A DNA stretch of 64,000 nucleotides from Ancylobacter pratisalsi (GTDB lineage: Bacteria; Pseudomonadota; Alphaproteobacteria; Rhizobiales; Xanthobacteraceae). The stretch covers positions 3,148,501 through 3,212,500 of the forward strand of contig NZ_CP048630.1 in NCBI RefSeq assembly GCF_010669125.1, given 5' to 3'. A program made the translations under genes and the position numbers. Numbering within the stretch: the stretch's first letter is position 1; each line of letters begins with the position of its first letter. The notes under the pieces are model-generated. The model saw only the letters and a program-made list of their open reading frames with translations, had not been told where the DNA came from and made no database searches. This document shows, one piece after another, positions 35,658-46,116 of the stretch.

Positions 35658-36092
35658 ATGACCCCCGTTCGCCCCATGATCGAGCATATGTCGATCGGCG
35701 TGAGTGACTTCGCCCGCTCGCTCGCCTTCTATGATGCGGTGCTGGCGTCGCTTGGTTTCGTGCGGGTGATGTGCTTTGCCGAACCAGAGGGCGAATCCGC
35801 CTGCTGGGGGCCTGAGGGTGAACTCCCTTCGCCCGAGGGCACCCCCGGCGCGGCGCCGTTCTGGATCCAGCACCGCAGCGCTGCCGTGATCCCGCCGCCC
35901 GGCTTCCATCTGTGCTTCATGGCGCCGGATCGCGCGGCGGTGCGGGCGTTCCATGCCGCCGGCGTTGTGAGCGGAGGACGCGACGAAGGCGCGCCGGGGC
36001 TGCGTCCGCATTACGGCGAGGGGTATTATGCGGCCTTCCTGTTTGATCCCGACGGTTGGAAAATCGAGGCGGTGACCTACACGGCTGCGTGA
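35658..36092 (+). CDS. VOC (glyoxalase/dioxygenase) superfamily protein
   Basis: A 144-residue single-repeat metalloprotein of the glyoxalase/bleomycin-resistance superfamily. The N-terminal His metal ligand is in IEHMSIGVSDFARSLAFYD; a His in GFHLCFMAPDRAAVRAFH and a Glu near the end (WKIEAVTY) complete a metal site. The reaction is not determinable. The ATG at 35658 has AGGTGAGG just upstream; a GTG at 35649 overlapping the xerC stop is the alternative. Translation is probably coupled to xerC. Confidence 0.85.
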   Translation: MTPVRPMIEHMSIGVSDFARSLAFYDAVLASLGFVRVMCFAEPEGESACWGPEGELPSPEGTPGAAPFWIQHRSAAVIPPPGFHLCFMAPDRAAVRAFHAAGVVSGGRDEGAPGLRPHYGEGYYAAFLFDPDGWKIEAVTYTAA

Positions 36093-36208
36093 GAACAGGT
36101 GGCTTGCCAGTATTTGGTGCAACCCGATACCGGTGCCGGGCTTTTAATCATGGCGTGTGTGAGTGACACTTTCCCTATCGGAAGTCATGTCGATGAGGAG
36201 AGTGTCTG

Positions 36209-36340
36209 ATGAAGCGTATCGCCACCTTCGCCTGCGCGTTCGCCCTCACCCTTGCCGCGACCGGTGCGGCGCTGGCTGACTGTTCCCCCGGCCATACGGC
36301 GTCGACCCCGCCGGTGCAGACGGACACCAAGGACAGCTGA
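36209..36340 (+). CDS. small secreted peptide (43 residues)
   Basis: A short open frame with a strong AGGAG just upstream. It encodes a classical signal peptide (MKRIATFACAFALTLAATG to ALA, about 23 residues) and a mature peptide of about 20 residues, DCSPGHTAST then PPVQTDTKDS. A single Cys, several Thr/Ser and no Trp or Tyr remain after cleavage. A strong rho-independent terminator follows within 30 bp, so this is a complete one-gene unit. Function unknown. Similar tiny periplasmic proteins are common in Hyphomicrobiales by my recollection, but I cannot verify homology. Confidence 0.72.
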   Translation: MKRIATFACAFALTLAATGAALADCSPGHTASTPPVQTDTKDS

Positions 36341-36368
36341 CGGCTCCCTGTCGGGCTTGAACTGAAAC

Positions 36369-36403
36369 GGCCCGGAAGGTGACTTCCGGGCCGATTTCGT
36401 TTT
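36369..36403 (+). terminator. rho-independent terminator after the small peptide gene
   Basis: A perfect 10-bp stem GGCCCGGAAG / CTTCCGGGCC with a GTGA tetraloop is followed by GATTTCGTTTT. It may also serve the opposing lpd gene, whose stop is about 40 bp away, since the minus strand shows the same stem. Confidence 0.88.
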
Positions 36404-36433
36404 CGCTCGGTGTGGTTCCGCCAGCGATGGTTC

Positions 36434-37834
36434 TCACATGTGGATGGAACGCTTCTCCACCGCCATCGCCGCTTCCTTCACCGCTTCGGAACGGGTGGGG
36501 TGGGCGTGGCAGGTGCGGGCGAGGTCTTCGGACGAGCCGCCGAACTCCATCAGAACCGCCGCTTCGTGGATCATCTCGCCCGCTTCCATGCCGATAATGT
36601 GCACTCCGAGCACCTTGTCGGTGGTCTCGTCGGCCAGAACCTTCACGAAGCCCTCGGTCTCGTCATTGGCCTTGGCGCGTCCATTGGCGAGGAAGGGGAA
36701 CTTGCCGACCTTGTAGGCGATGCCTTCCGCCTTCAGCTCTTCCTCGGTCTTGCCGACCGAGGCGACTTCCGGCGAGGCATAGACCACGGCGGGAATGACG
36801 TCGTAGTTCACATGACCCGCCTGGCCGGCCAGCAATTCGGCGATGGCGACGCCTTCGTCTTCCGCCTTGTGGGCGAGCATCGGTCCGGTGATGACGTCGC
36901 CGATGGCAAAGATGCCAGGCACGTTGGTGCGGTAGTAATGATCGGTGACGATCCGCCCGCGCTTGTCCTTCTCGACACCGAGCGCCTCAAGCCCCAGCCC
37001 TTCGGTGAACGGCACGCGACCGATGGCGACCAGCACCACATCGGCCTCCAGCACCTTCGCCTCGCCGCCAGCGGCGGGCTCCACCGAGACCTTCAGCGTC
37101 TTGCCGGAGCTGTCGACGCCTGTGACCTTGGAACTGAGTGTGAACTCGAAGCCCTGCTTCTGCAGGATGCGCTGGTAGGACTTCGCCACGTCGAGGTCCA
37201 TGCCGGGCAGGATGCGGTCGAGGAATTCCACCACCGTCACCTGAGCGCCCAGGCGCCGCCACACGCTGCCGAGCTCCAGCCCGATCACGCCGGCGCCGAC
37301 CACGACCAGCTTGCCCGGCACTTTTTCAAGTGTGAGCGCGCCGGTGGAGGAGACGATTCGTGTCTCGTCGATCTCGATCCCCGGCAGCCGGGCGACGTCC
37401 GAGCCGGTGGCGATGACGATGGCCTTGGTTTCCAGCGACTGGGCCGAACCATCGTCCATCGCGACATCCACCTTGCCCGGCGCAGCGATGGTGGCGGTGC
37501 CATGATAGGTGTCGATCTTGTTCTTCTTCATCAGGAAGGCGACACCCTTGGTGTTGCCCTCGACCGCCTGGTCCTTGAAGCCCAGCATCGCCTTTATGTC
37601 GAGCTTGGGTGTGCTCACACCGATGCCCATCTTGGCGAAGGAGTGGCCGGCCTCCTCGAAGAGGTGTGAGGCGTGCAGCAGTGCCTTGGAGGGAATGCAG
37701 CCGATGTTGAGGCAGGTCCCGCCGAAGGTGGCGCGCTTTTCGACAACAGCGACCTTGAGGCCGAGCTGGGCGGCGCGAATGGCGCACACATAGCCGCCGG
37801 GGCCGGTGCCGATGACAACAAGATCGTAGGACAT
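36434..37834 (-). CDS. lpd: dihydrolipoyl dehydrogenase (E3)
   Basis: Flavoenzyme that reoxidises dihydrolipoamide in 2-oxoacid dehydrogenase complexes. The 466-residue product has [14 protein letters not shown] for FAD, the redox-active disulfide in [16 protein letters not shown] (about 40-55), [12 protein letters not shown] for NAD, AIGDV with [12 protein letters not shown], and the interface His-Glu in [13 protein letters not shown] near the C-terminus. Length is standard. Together with odhA and odhB nearby it should form the 2-oxoglutarate dehydrogenase complex; a LysE-type gene separates it from odhB. Confidence 0.97.
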   Translation of the reverse strand: MSYDLVVIGTGPGGYVCAIRAAQLGLKVAVVEKRATFGGTCLNIGCIPSKALLHASHLFEEAGHSFAKMGIGVSTPKLDIKAMLGFKDQAVEGNTKGVAFLMKKNKIDTYHGTATIAAPGKVDVAMDDGSAQSLETKAIVIATGSDVARLPGIEIDETRIVSSTGALTLEKVPGKLVVVGAGVIGLELGSVWRRLGAQVTVVEFLDRILPGMDLDVAKSYQRILQKQGFEFTLSSKVTGVDSSGKTLKVSVEPAAGGEAKVLEADVVLVAIGRVPFTEGLGLEALGVEKDKRGRIVTDHYYRTNVPGIFAIGDVITGPMLAHKAEDEGVAIAELLAGQAGHVNYDVIPAVVYASPEVASVGKTEEELKAEGIAYKVGKFPFLANGRAKANDETEGFVKVLADETTDKVLGVHIIGMEAGEMIHEAAVLMEFGGSSEDLARTCHAHPTRSEAVKEAAMAVEKRSIHM

Positions 37835-37864
37835 GGGAGGCAGTTTCCTTGAATCCCTAAGGTG

Positions 37865-38506
37865 TCAGCCCGCCTTCTGGACGGCAAGGCGAAGGCCGAG
37901 CAGCACGAAGGTCGCGCCGGTGACCCGGCTGAACCAGCGACCGCAGGCGTTGAAACGCGCCCGCACCGCAGGGTTGGTGAAGAACAGCGTGACGCAGGCG
38001 AACCAAGCGATGAGCGCACCGGCCATGCCAAGGCCATAGACAAACACCACCGGGACGGGCGTTTCGTGGCTCACAATGGCCGAGAACAGCGAGAGGAAGA
38101 ACAGCACCGGCTTGGGGTTCAGCGCGTTGGTCAGGAACCCCATGCCGAAGCACGCCGGCAGCGAGGCGCGGCGCACGGTGCCCGCCTCACGCGCCAGGGC
38201 GGGCTCGTCGAGGCGGATCGGCTTCTCGAAAAAGGAACGCAGGCCGAGATAGAGCAGATAGGCGACGCCGCACCACTTGATCAGCGCGAACAGCGCCAGC
38301 GACTGCGACACGATGAGCCCGATGCCCAGGATGGTGTAGGAGATGTGGAACAGCAGCGAGGCGCCGATGCCGAAACTTGTCACCAGCGCCGCGCCGCGCC
38401 CGTGCAGCACGCTCTGACGCACGACGAGGGCGAAATCCGCCCCCGGCGCCACGATCACGACCGCGAACACCGCCATCAGCGCGGCGAACTCGTTCAGATA
38501 GTTCAT
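37865..38506 (-). CDS. LysE/RhtB-family translocator
   Basis: A six-helix amino acid exporter (213 residues). Family markers are VVIVAPGADFALVVRQSVLHGRGAAL near the start (Pro-Gly-Ala of the first helix), GVAYLLYLGLRSF, and GFLTNALNPKPVLFFLSLFSAIV. The substrate is not deducible; homoserine, threonine or lysine are family substrates. The ATG at 38506 has GGAGG five bases upstream; a TTG at 38518 would add four residues. It sits between odhB and lpd with gaps of about 30 bp on each side, so it is probably co-transcribed with a TCA-cycle complex. Confidence 0.9.
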   Translation of the reverse strand: MNYLNEFAALMAVFAVVIVAPGADFALVVRQSVLHGRGAALVTSFGIGASLLFHISYTILGIGLIVSQSLALFALIKWCGVAYLLYLGLRSFFEKPIRLDEPALAREAGTVRRASLPACFGMGFLTNALNPKPVLFFLSLFSAIVSHETPVPVVFVYGLGMAGALIAWFACVTLFFTNPAVRARFNACGRWFSRVTGATFVLLGLRLAVQKAG

Positions 38507-38534
38507 GCTGCCCTCCAACCGGGCCGTTTCCGGA

Positions 38535-39779
38535 TCACAGATCCAGCACGAGGCGGGCCGGATCCTCCAGCGCTTCCTTCACGCGGACGAGGAACGTGAC
38601 GGCGCCCTTGCCGTCGACGATGCGGTGATCATAGCTCAGCGCCAGATACATCATCGGGCGGGCGACGATCTGGCCCTTCACGACAACCGGGCGCTCCTCG
38701 ATGCGATGCATGCCGAGAATGCCGGACTGCGGCGCGTTGAGGATCGGCGTCGACATCAGCGAGCCGTAGATGCCGCCATTGGTGATGGTGAAGGTGCCAC
38801 CCTGCATATCCTCGATGCCGAGCTTGCCATCGCGCGCCTTGCGGCCGAGACCCGCAATGGTCTTCTCGATGCCGGCGATGGACATCTGGTCGGCATCGCG
38901 CACCACCGGCACGACAAGGCCCTTATCGGTGCCGACTGCAATGCCGACATGGTAGTAATTCTTGTAGACGAGGTCCTGGCCATCGATCTCGGCGTTCACC
39001 TCGGGCACGTCCTTCAGGGCCTGGATCACCGCCTTGGTGAAGAAGCCCATGAAGCCCAGCTTCACGCCGTGCTTCTTCTCGAACACATCCTTGTACTGGG
39101 CGCGCAGGCTCATCACCGCCGACATGTCGACATCGTTGAAGGTGGTGAGCATCGCCGCGGTGTTCTGCGCGTCCTTCAGCCGCCGGGCGATGGTCTGGCG
39201 CAGCTTGGTGATCTTGACGCGCTCCTCGCGGGAAGCGTCGTCGGGAGCGGAGGGCGCGCGGGCCACGGTCGGGGCCGGAGCGGGGGCCGCAGGCGGGTTG
39301 GCGAGGGCTTCGAGCATGTCGCCCTTGGTCACGCGCCCGTCCTTGCCGGTGCCGGCAAGCATGGCGGGGTTGAGGCCGGACTCCGCGGCGATCTTCGCCA
39401 CCGCCGGGCCATTGGCGCCCGCCGCCGCCGAAGCTGGCGCGGCGGCCGGAGCGGCGGCCGGGCTGGCTGCCTTGGCAGGCTCGGCCTTCGGCGCTTCGGC
39501 CTTGGGGGCCTCGACCTTGGCGGGAGCGGCCGCCTTGCCGGCGCCCTCGCCGATGGAACCAAGCAGGGCGCCGACGCCCACGGTTTCACCGTCCAGGGCG
39601 ATGATTTCCGAGAGCACGCCGGCGGCGGGTGCGGGCACCTCGATCGTCACCTTGTCGGTCTCAAGCTCGACAAGCGGCTCGTCGGCGGCGACGGCGTCGC
39701 CCGCCTTCTTGAACCACTTGCCAATCGTCGCCTCGGTGACCGATTCGCCCAGCGTCGGGACGCGGATCTCGGTTGCCAT
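38535..39779 (-). CDS. odhB: dihydrolipoyl succinyltransferase, E2 of 2-oxoglutarate dehydrogenase
   Basis: Core enzyme that transfers succinyl groups to CoA. The 414-residue product has one lipoyl domain at the N-terminus with the modified Lys in [15 protein letters not shown] (about residue 43). An Ala/Pro/Lys-rich linker (about 80-125), a peripheral-subunit-binding domain ([24 protein letters not shown], in part) and the catalytic domain with the active His in [14 protein letters not shown] (about 385-398) follow. It lies 70 bp downstream of odhA. Confidence 0.96.
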   Translation of the reverse strand: MATEIRVPTLGESVTEATIGKWFKKAGDAVAADEPLVELETDKVTIEVPAPAAGVLSEIIALDGETVGVGALLGSIGEGAGKAAAPAKVEAPKAEAPKAEPAKAASPAAAPAAAPASAAAGANGPAVAKIAAESGLNPAMLAGTGKDGRVTKGDMLEALANPPAAPAPAPTVARAPSAPDDASREERVKITKLRQTIARRLKDAQNTAAMLTTFNDVDMSAVMSLRAQYKDVFEKKHGVKLGFMGFFTKAVIQALKDVPEVNAEIDGQDLVYKNYYHVGIAVGTDKGLVVPVVRDADQMSIAGIEKTIAGLGRKARDGKLGIEDMQGGTFTITNGGIYGSLMSTPILNAPQSGILGMHRIEERPVVVKGQIVARPMMYLALSYDHRIVDGKGAVTFLVRVKEALEDPARLVLDL

Positions 39780-39849
39780 TGCTCTTTCTTCCCTACCTGA
39801 GCCGGCCCGGGGCCGGCGATCCCTCGAATATGTTCGAAATCGTCACGCG

Positions 39850-42816
39850 TCAGCCCAGAGCGTCCGCGAGGAATGCCTTGAGCTGGGCGAGGTGCTTGGA
39901 CATGAGCCCGGTTGCGGTCGCGGCGGAGGCCGGGCGGCCGGTGTAACGCGGCCGCGCCGAAGCCGAGCCAACCTGTTCCAGCACCCATTCCAGATAAGGT
40001 TGGACGAAGGCCCAGGCGCCCTGGTTCTTCGGCTCTTCCTGACACCAGACGATTTCGGCCTGCTTGAAGCGTGACAGTTCCTGCACCAGCGTCTTCAGCG
40101 GGAACGGGAACAGCTGCTCCACGCGCAGCAGGTAGATGTCGTCGACACCGCGCCGCTCACGCTCCTCATAGAGGTCGTAATAGACTTTGCCGGTGCACAG
40201 CACGACGCGGCGGATCTCGCCGTCTGCCTTTAGGTCGATCGAATCCGGTGTCTTGTGGCCCGAGGAGGCGTCGGCATCGTCCCACAAAATGCGGTGGAAG
40301 GAGGTGCCGGCAGCCATTTCGGAAAGCCGGGAGACCGCCCGCTTGTGGCGCAGCAGGCTCTTCGGTGTCATCAGGATCAGCGGCTTGCGGAAGTCACGCT
40401 TCAGCTGACGGCGCAGCGCATGGAACAGATTCGCCGGCGTCGTGCAGTTGGCGACCTGCATGTTGTCTTCGGCGCACATCTGCAGGAACCGCTCAAGCCG
40501 GGCCGAGGAATGCTCGGGGCCCTGGCCTTCATAGCCATGCGGCAGCAGGCAGACGAGCCCCGACATGCGCAGCCACTTGCGCTCGCCGGACGACAGGAAC
40601 TGGTCGAAGATGACCTGCGCGCCATTGGCGAAGTCGCCGAACTGGGCTTCCCACAGAGTGAGCGCGTTCGGTTCCGACAGCGAGTAGCCATATTCGAAGC
40701 CGAGCACCGCTTCCTCCGAGAGCATCGAATTGATGACCTCGTAGCGGGCCTGGCTTTCGGCCAGATGGTTGAACGGCGTGTAGCGGTCCTCGGTCTCCTG
40801 ATCGATCAGCACCGAATGGCGCTGCGAGAAGGTGCCGCGCTCGCAGTCCTGACCCGAGAGGCGCACCGGGTGGCCTTCGAGCTGGAGCGTGGTAAAAGCC
40901 AGCGCCTCGCCGGTCGACCAGTCGATGCCTGCGCCGTCGTCGATGATCGCCTTGCGGCGGGCATCGAGGAAGCGCTGGATGGTGCGGTGGACGTGGAAGC
41001 CCTCCGGCACCGTCGTGATCTTGGTGCCGATGTCACGCAACACGTCGAGATCGACGCCAGTGACGCCGCGGCGCGGGTCATCCTCGGCATTGGCGACCTT
41101 GAGGCCCGCCCAGCGCCCGTCCAGCCAGTCCGCCTTGTTGGGCTTGTAGGCCTGGCCTGCGTCATATTCCCCGTCGAGCCGCGAGCGCCATTCGGCGCGC
41201 ATCGAATCGATTTCGCCCGGCACCAGCACGCCCTCGGCTTCGAGCTTCTTGGAGTAGATCTCGAGCGTGGTGGGGTGCTTCTTGATGGCCTTGTACATCA
41301 AGGGCTGGGTGAAGGCTGGCTCGTCGCCTTCATTGTGGCCGAAGCGCCGGTAGCAGAACATGTCGATGACCACCGGCTTGTGGAACAGCTGGCGGAACTC
41401 GGTGGCGATCTTGGCGGCGAAGGTCACGGCCTCAGGGTCGTCGCCATTCACATGGAAGATCGGCGCTTCGATGGTCTTGGCCACGTCCGAGGGATACGGC
41501 GAAGAGCGCGAGAAGCGCGGGTAGGTCGTGAAACCGATCTGGTTGTTGATGATGAAGTGGATCGAGCCGCCGGTGCGGTGCCCCTTCAGCCCGGACAGAC
41601 CCAGGCATTCCGCCACCACGCCCTGGCCGGCGAAGGCCGCGTCACCATGCAGAAGCAGGGGCAGAACCTGGGTGCGGTCGGTATCGGCAAGAAGGTCCTG
41701 CTTGGCGCGCGACTTGCCAAGCACCACCGGATCGACGATTTCCAGATGCGAGGGATTGGCGGTCAGCGACAGGTGCACCTGATTGCCGTCAAACTCGCGG
41801 TCCGATGAAGCACCAAGGTGGTACTTCACATCGCCCGATCCCTCGACCTCGTCAGGGGCCCATGAGCCGCCCTTGAATTCGTGGAAAAGCGCGCGGTGCG
41901 GCTTGCCCATCACCTGGGTCAGGACGTTCAGGCGGCCGCGATGGGCCATGCCGAACACGATCTCCTTCACGCCGAGATTGCCGCCACGCTTGATGATCTG
42001 TTCCAGCGCCGGGATCAGGCTTTCGCCCCCGTCGAGGCCGAAGCGCTTGGTGCCGGTGTAGCGCACGTCCAGAAACTTCTCGAAGCCCTCGGCCTCGACA
42101 AGCTTGTTCAGGATGGCGCGCTTGCCCTCGCGGGTGAAGGTAATCTCCTTGTCCGGGCCTTCGATCCGCTCCTGGATCCACGCCTTCTCCTCGGGGGAGG
42201 AAATGTGCATGAACTCGACGCCGAGGGTGGCGCAATAGGTGCGCTGGAGGATCGCGATCATCTGCCGGACGGTGGCGAACTCCATGCCCAGCACGTGGTC
42301 GATGAAGATCGGCCGGTCGAGATCCGCCTCGCGGAAGCCATAAGACGCCGGGTCGAGCTCGGGGGCGGAATGCTCGGGCTCGAGGCCGAGCGGATCGAGC
42401 CGTGCATGAAGATGGCCGCGCATGCGATAGGCGCGGATCATCATCAGGGCCTTGACGGAGTCGCGCGTCGCCTGCTGCACGTCCGCCGAGCTCAGCTCGA
42501 CGCCGGCCTTCTGGGCCTTTTCCTTGACCTTGTCGGAAGTCTTCTTCTCGACCTCGATCCAGTTACCGTCCATGGCCGAGACAAGCTCGCCATTGGCGTG
42601 GATCGGCCAGTTGTCCTTCTTCCAGGAAGCGCCGCGCGCACTTTTCTCGACGTCGGCGGGGGTGTCCTTCAGCCCGCCGAAGAAAGCCTGCCACTCGGCG
42701 TCCACCGATGTGGGGTCTGCCTCGTAGCGGGCATACAGATCTTCGATCCAGGCCGCGTTGGCGCCGTAGAGGAAGGAAGTATTGAGAAAAGCTTCGTTCA
42801 GATCCGCACGTGCCAT
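39850..42816 (-). CDS. odhA: 2-oxoglutarate dehydrogenase E1 component
   Basis: Thiamine-diphosphate enzyme that decarboxylates 2-oxoglutarate. The 988-residue product opens with LNTSFLYGANAAWIEDLYARY, the E2-binding N-terminus. TPP/substrate motifs include EFMHISSPEEK, FGMAHRGRLNVL, LTANPSHLEIVDPVV, GDAAFAGQGVVAE, NNQIGFTT and NGDDPEAV; later ones are RGTFSQRH, EAQFGDFANGAQ and LLPHGYEGQGPEHSSARLER. It has 223 bp upstream and so probably its own promoter. In relatives it is normally preceded by sucC and sucD, which are absent here. Confidence 0.97.
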   Translation of the reverse strand: MARADLNEAFLNTSFLYGANAAWIEDLYARYEADPTSVDAEWQAFFGGLKDTPADVEKSARGASWKKDNWPIHANGELVSAMDGNWIEVEKKTSDKVKEKAQKAGVELSSADVQQATRDSVKALMMIRAYRMRGHLHARLDPLGLEPEHSAPELDPASYGFREADLDRPIFIDHVLGMEFATVRQMIAILQRTYCATLGVEFMHISSPEEKAWIQERIEGPDKEITFTREGKRAILNKLVEAEGFEKFLDVRYTGTKRFGLDGGESLIPALEQIIKRGGNLGVKEIVFGMAHRGRLNVLTQVMGKPHRALFHEFKGGSWAPDEVEGSGDVKYHLGASSDREFDGNQVHLSLTANPSHLEIVDPVVLGKSRAKQDLLADTDRTQVLPLLLHGDAAFAGQGVVAECLGLSGLKGHRTGGSIHFIINNQIGFTTYPRFSRSSPYPSDVAKTIEAPIFHVNGDDPEAVTFAAKIATEFRQLFHKPVVIDMFCYRRFGHNEGDEPAFTQPLMYKAIKKHPTTLEIYSKKLEAEGVLVPGEIDSMRAEWRSRLDGEYDAGQAYKPNKADWLDGRWAGLKVANAEDDPRRGVTGVDLDVLRDIGTKITTVPEGFHVHRTIQRFLDARRKAIIDDGAGIDWSTGEALAFTTLQLEGHPVRLSGQDCERGTFSQRHSVLIDQETEDRYTPFNHLAESQARYEVINSMLSEEAVLGFEYGYSLSEPNALTLWEAQFGDFANGAQVIFDQFLSSGERKWLRMSGLVCLLPHGYEGQGPEHSSARLERFLQMCAEDNMQVANCTTPANLFHALRRQLKRDFRKPLILMTPKSLLRHKRAVSRLSEMAAGTSFHRILWDDADASSGHKTPDSIDLKADGEIRRVVLCTGKVYYDLYEERERRGVDDIYLLRVEQLFPFPLKTLVQELSRFKQAEIVWCQEEPKNQGAWAFVQPYLEWVLEQVGSASARPRYTGRPASAATATGLMSKHLAQLKAFLADALG

Positions 42817-43039
42817 GGGTTCATCCCTGGTGGTCGGTCGAGCCTGGATTTCCCTGCGTCATCCGGCGCGAAAATCCAAGCTAGTTAAAAGTCCTACGAA
42901 CGGCGCGCCGACCACTGCAAGTTCGCGCGCTGTCCGTTGTGTCTGCGTGGTTCCCAGTCGAATTGGCCGTGCGAACAACAACTACGCAAAAGCGACGAGA
43001 GGAAGACGCCCCCCGGCGGCTGGCAAATGAGTCATCGCC

Positions 43040-43723
43040 TCACTCCGTCGAACGGGCCTCGAACAAATAGTCATGGAACGTCAACGTGTCCTTCAAGTCG
43101 TACCATGGTTTCAGATAGGCCTCGACCTCCGGCGCCTGCTCGGTCTCGACCAGGATGTAGCGCGGCCGGTGGGTATCGAAATCCAGCCCCTGAAGCACCG
43201 GAAGCTCGAACCCCTCGACGTCCAGCGAGAAGAAGTCGACCTTGCTTATGCCGTGCTCCGTCAGCAGTGCTGAAAGGGCGCGGATCGGCACCGTGATCTG
43301 TTTCGCCGCTGCCCCGCTCCGGTCCTTCTTGCCGTTTGCAACCGTGGTGGTGAGGTCCGACACGCTCAGCGTCAGCGTGTCGCCATCGCTCGCCATCGCC
43401 CCCAGTGCCACATTCGCCACGGGCGTCTTGCGGAAACGCTTGGCCAGCTTTGCCAGCTCCGGCACAGGCTCGATCAGCAGGCCCGACCATCCGCGATAGG
43501 CTTCGAGGTACCAGGTATTTGATTGTGAAATGCCGTCGTTCGCTCCGACCTCGATGAAGGTTCCGTTGGTCCCGGGAAGGTATTTCAGCATTTTGCGGTC
43601 GATATCGAACAACGCGGGAAACGCGTCACGCCCGATAGCGGCCATGCTCCTAAAGTACATGTATTTCAGGTATTTCTTTTGCCAAGGACTGATCGGCAAC
43701 TTTCGGAACAGGTAACGCAGCAT
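43040..43723 (-). CDS. FkbM-family methyltransferase
   Basis: A SAM-dependent methyltransferase of the FkbM type (227 residues from the chosen start), a family that O-methylates sugars or natural products. Motifs are GTFIEVGANDGISQSNTWYLE (motif I, about 63-83, given in part), GLLIEPVPELA, VPIRALSALL, KVDFFSLDVEGFELPVL and RPRYILVETEQ. The open frame extends to 44023, but the extension is Arg-rich with no fold, so 43723 (or 43768) is preferred; neither has a clear Shine-Dalgarno. It lies between mdh and odhA where sucCD usually sits. Its first third is less GC-rich than its neighbours, compatible with transfer. The substrate is unknown. Confidence 0.82.
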   Translation of the reverse strand: MLRYLFRKLPISPWQKKYLKYMYFRSMAAIGRDAFPALFDIDRKMLKYLPGTNGTFIEVGANDGISQSNTWYLEAYRGWSGLLIEPVPELAKLAKRFRKTPVANVALGAMASDGDTLTLSVSDLTTTVANGKKDRSGAAAKQITVPIRALSALLTEHGISKVDFFSLDVEGFELPVLQGLDFDTHRPRYILVETEQAPEVEAYLKPWYDLKDTLTFHDYLFEARSTE

Positions 43724-44093
43724 TGAAATCACAGCCCCCAGGATTGGCCGCCCGACCGGCACGGCCATCGACTGCAATCTTGCAAGGGAATGGCTGCTCA
43801 GCAACCATTCGACGCCTACGATCGCCGAATTACGGCGCACCGTCCGATATCTAGGCATTTGGCGCGCCGATCTCGCAACGCGCCTTACCGAGGGGCGGCT
43901 TCTTGCCAAATGCGCGCGGACGTTCGGGAGAACGTCGCGGACAGGGGCTGACCTCACCGACGCGCGGTCAACGACCGCATGCGCGGGATTGGAGCCTCGT
44001 TGCGCTGGCAGGTTCATTGCCACTTTCCCGGTTGCCGAAGCTGGCCGCGCGAGCCGGCTTCGGCGTCTTCATCGGCGGCGATGCCGCCTATCC
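43724..44093. other. gap between mdh and the FkbM gene
   Basis: 370 bp with no confident gene. It holds an in-frame, Arg-rich upstream extension of the methyltransferase frame that does not look like protein. No remnant of sucC or sucD could be recognised on either strand. Confidence 0.4.
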
Positions 44094-45182
<1,089 letters not shown>

Positions 45183-45312
45183 TCATTACTATGGCATACG
45201 AAATACACGATGCCTGGCGACGTAAATGAACGTGAAAATCCCGTCTGATCTGCGCTGGGGACATAGCAGATAGGCTGAAACGTCGGATCTGTTCGGTTCG
45301 CTAACCGCGCCT

Positions 45313-46032
45313 TCACCGCTGGCGCGAGGCGAGTTCTTCCATCAGCTCGATCTGTATCTCCTGGATCTCTGCCAGGCGCTCCCACTGATGGGTGAGCATG
45401 TGATCGATCTTCTCGTGCAGATGCCGGATTTCGAGCTCGGCCTTGAGGTTTACCCGGTAGTCGTTCTCCGACCTCAGCCGGTCTTTCTCTTCCTGTCGCT
45501 TCTGGCTCATCATGATCACAGGGGCTTGAAGCGCGGCGACGCAGGAAAGCACCAGGTTGAGCAGGATGAAGGGGTAGGGGTCGAAAGCCCCGATCAGCCC
45601 GATCAGGTTCAGTGTCATCCAGAATGAGATGAAGACCATGAAGGAGATGATGAAGACCCAGCTCCCGCCGAACTTGGCGATGGTATCGGCCGCCCGTTCA
45701 CCAAGGGTGCGATCGTTGTCGATCTCCTCTTCGACGTTCTGGGTCAGGATGTCATTCTGGGCGAGGCTGTCGATGACGTCGTGGTCAAGCTGGCTGAGGT
45801 CGCCGCGCTCGGCTTGCAGCGTGGCGGCGATATAGGCGGCGCGTTCCTTCGCCAGAGCCGAACGCGAGATCACGGCATCGGCCCGCAGTTCGGGATGGAG
45901 CGAACGGATATGATCGGCAAGCGCGGGGCGCAGCAGGTCGAGGCGAACTCCGTCCCTGTCGGACACGATCTTGCCCGTGAGGGCGCATTCGTGCGTGGCG
46001 TTGCCGGCGTGCCTGCGTTTGCTTCTGGTCAT
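45313..46032 (-). CDS. DUF1003 family membrane protein
   Basis: A 239-residue protein of the DUF1003 family. A soluble N-terminus contains the short metal-like HECALTGKIV motif, followed by ERAADTIAKFGGSWVFIISF. Two adjacent membrane helices (SWVFIISFMVFISFWMTLN and PFILLNLVLSCVAALQAPVI) come next, with the family signature MMSQKRQEEKDRLRSENDY after them and a coiled-coil tail. Function is not established. It is placed between zapE and mdh on the same strand with large gaps (84 and 253 bp), so it may have its own promoter. Confidence 0.88.
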   Translation of the reverse strand: MTRSKRRHAGNATHECALTGKIVSDRDGVRLDLLRPALADHIRSLHPELRADAVISRSALAKERAAYIAATLQAERGDLSQLDHDVIDSLAQNDILTQNVEEEIDNDRTLGERAADTIAKFGGSWVFIISFMVFISFWMTLNLIGLIGAFDPYPFILLNLVLSCVAALQAPVIMMSQKRQEEKDRLRSENDYRVNLKAELEIRHLHEKIDHMLTHQWERLAEIQEIQIELMEELASRQR

Positions 46033-46116
46033 TACGTCCGCCCGTTACTGCCGCGTCGCTGTCGCCTGTCTTGATTGCCTGTTGAAGACCTGAAGAGCCG
46101 GTGGGCGGTTCCCCGG

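Noticed and set aside
43724..44023. Upstream extension of the FkbM frame
   Set aside because: About 100 extra residues rich in Arg, Ser and Val with no FkbM homology; the methyltransferase fold begins near the chosen start.
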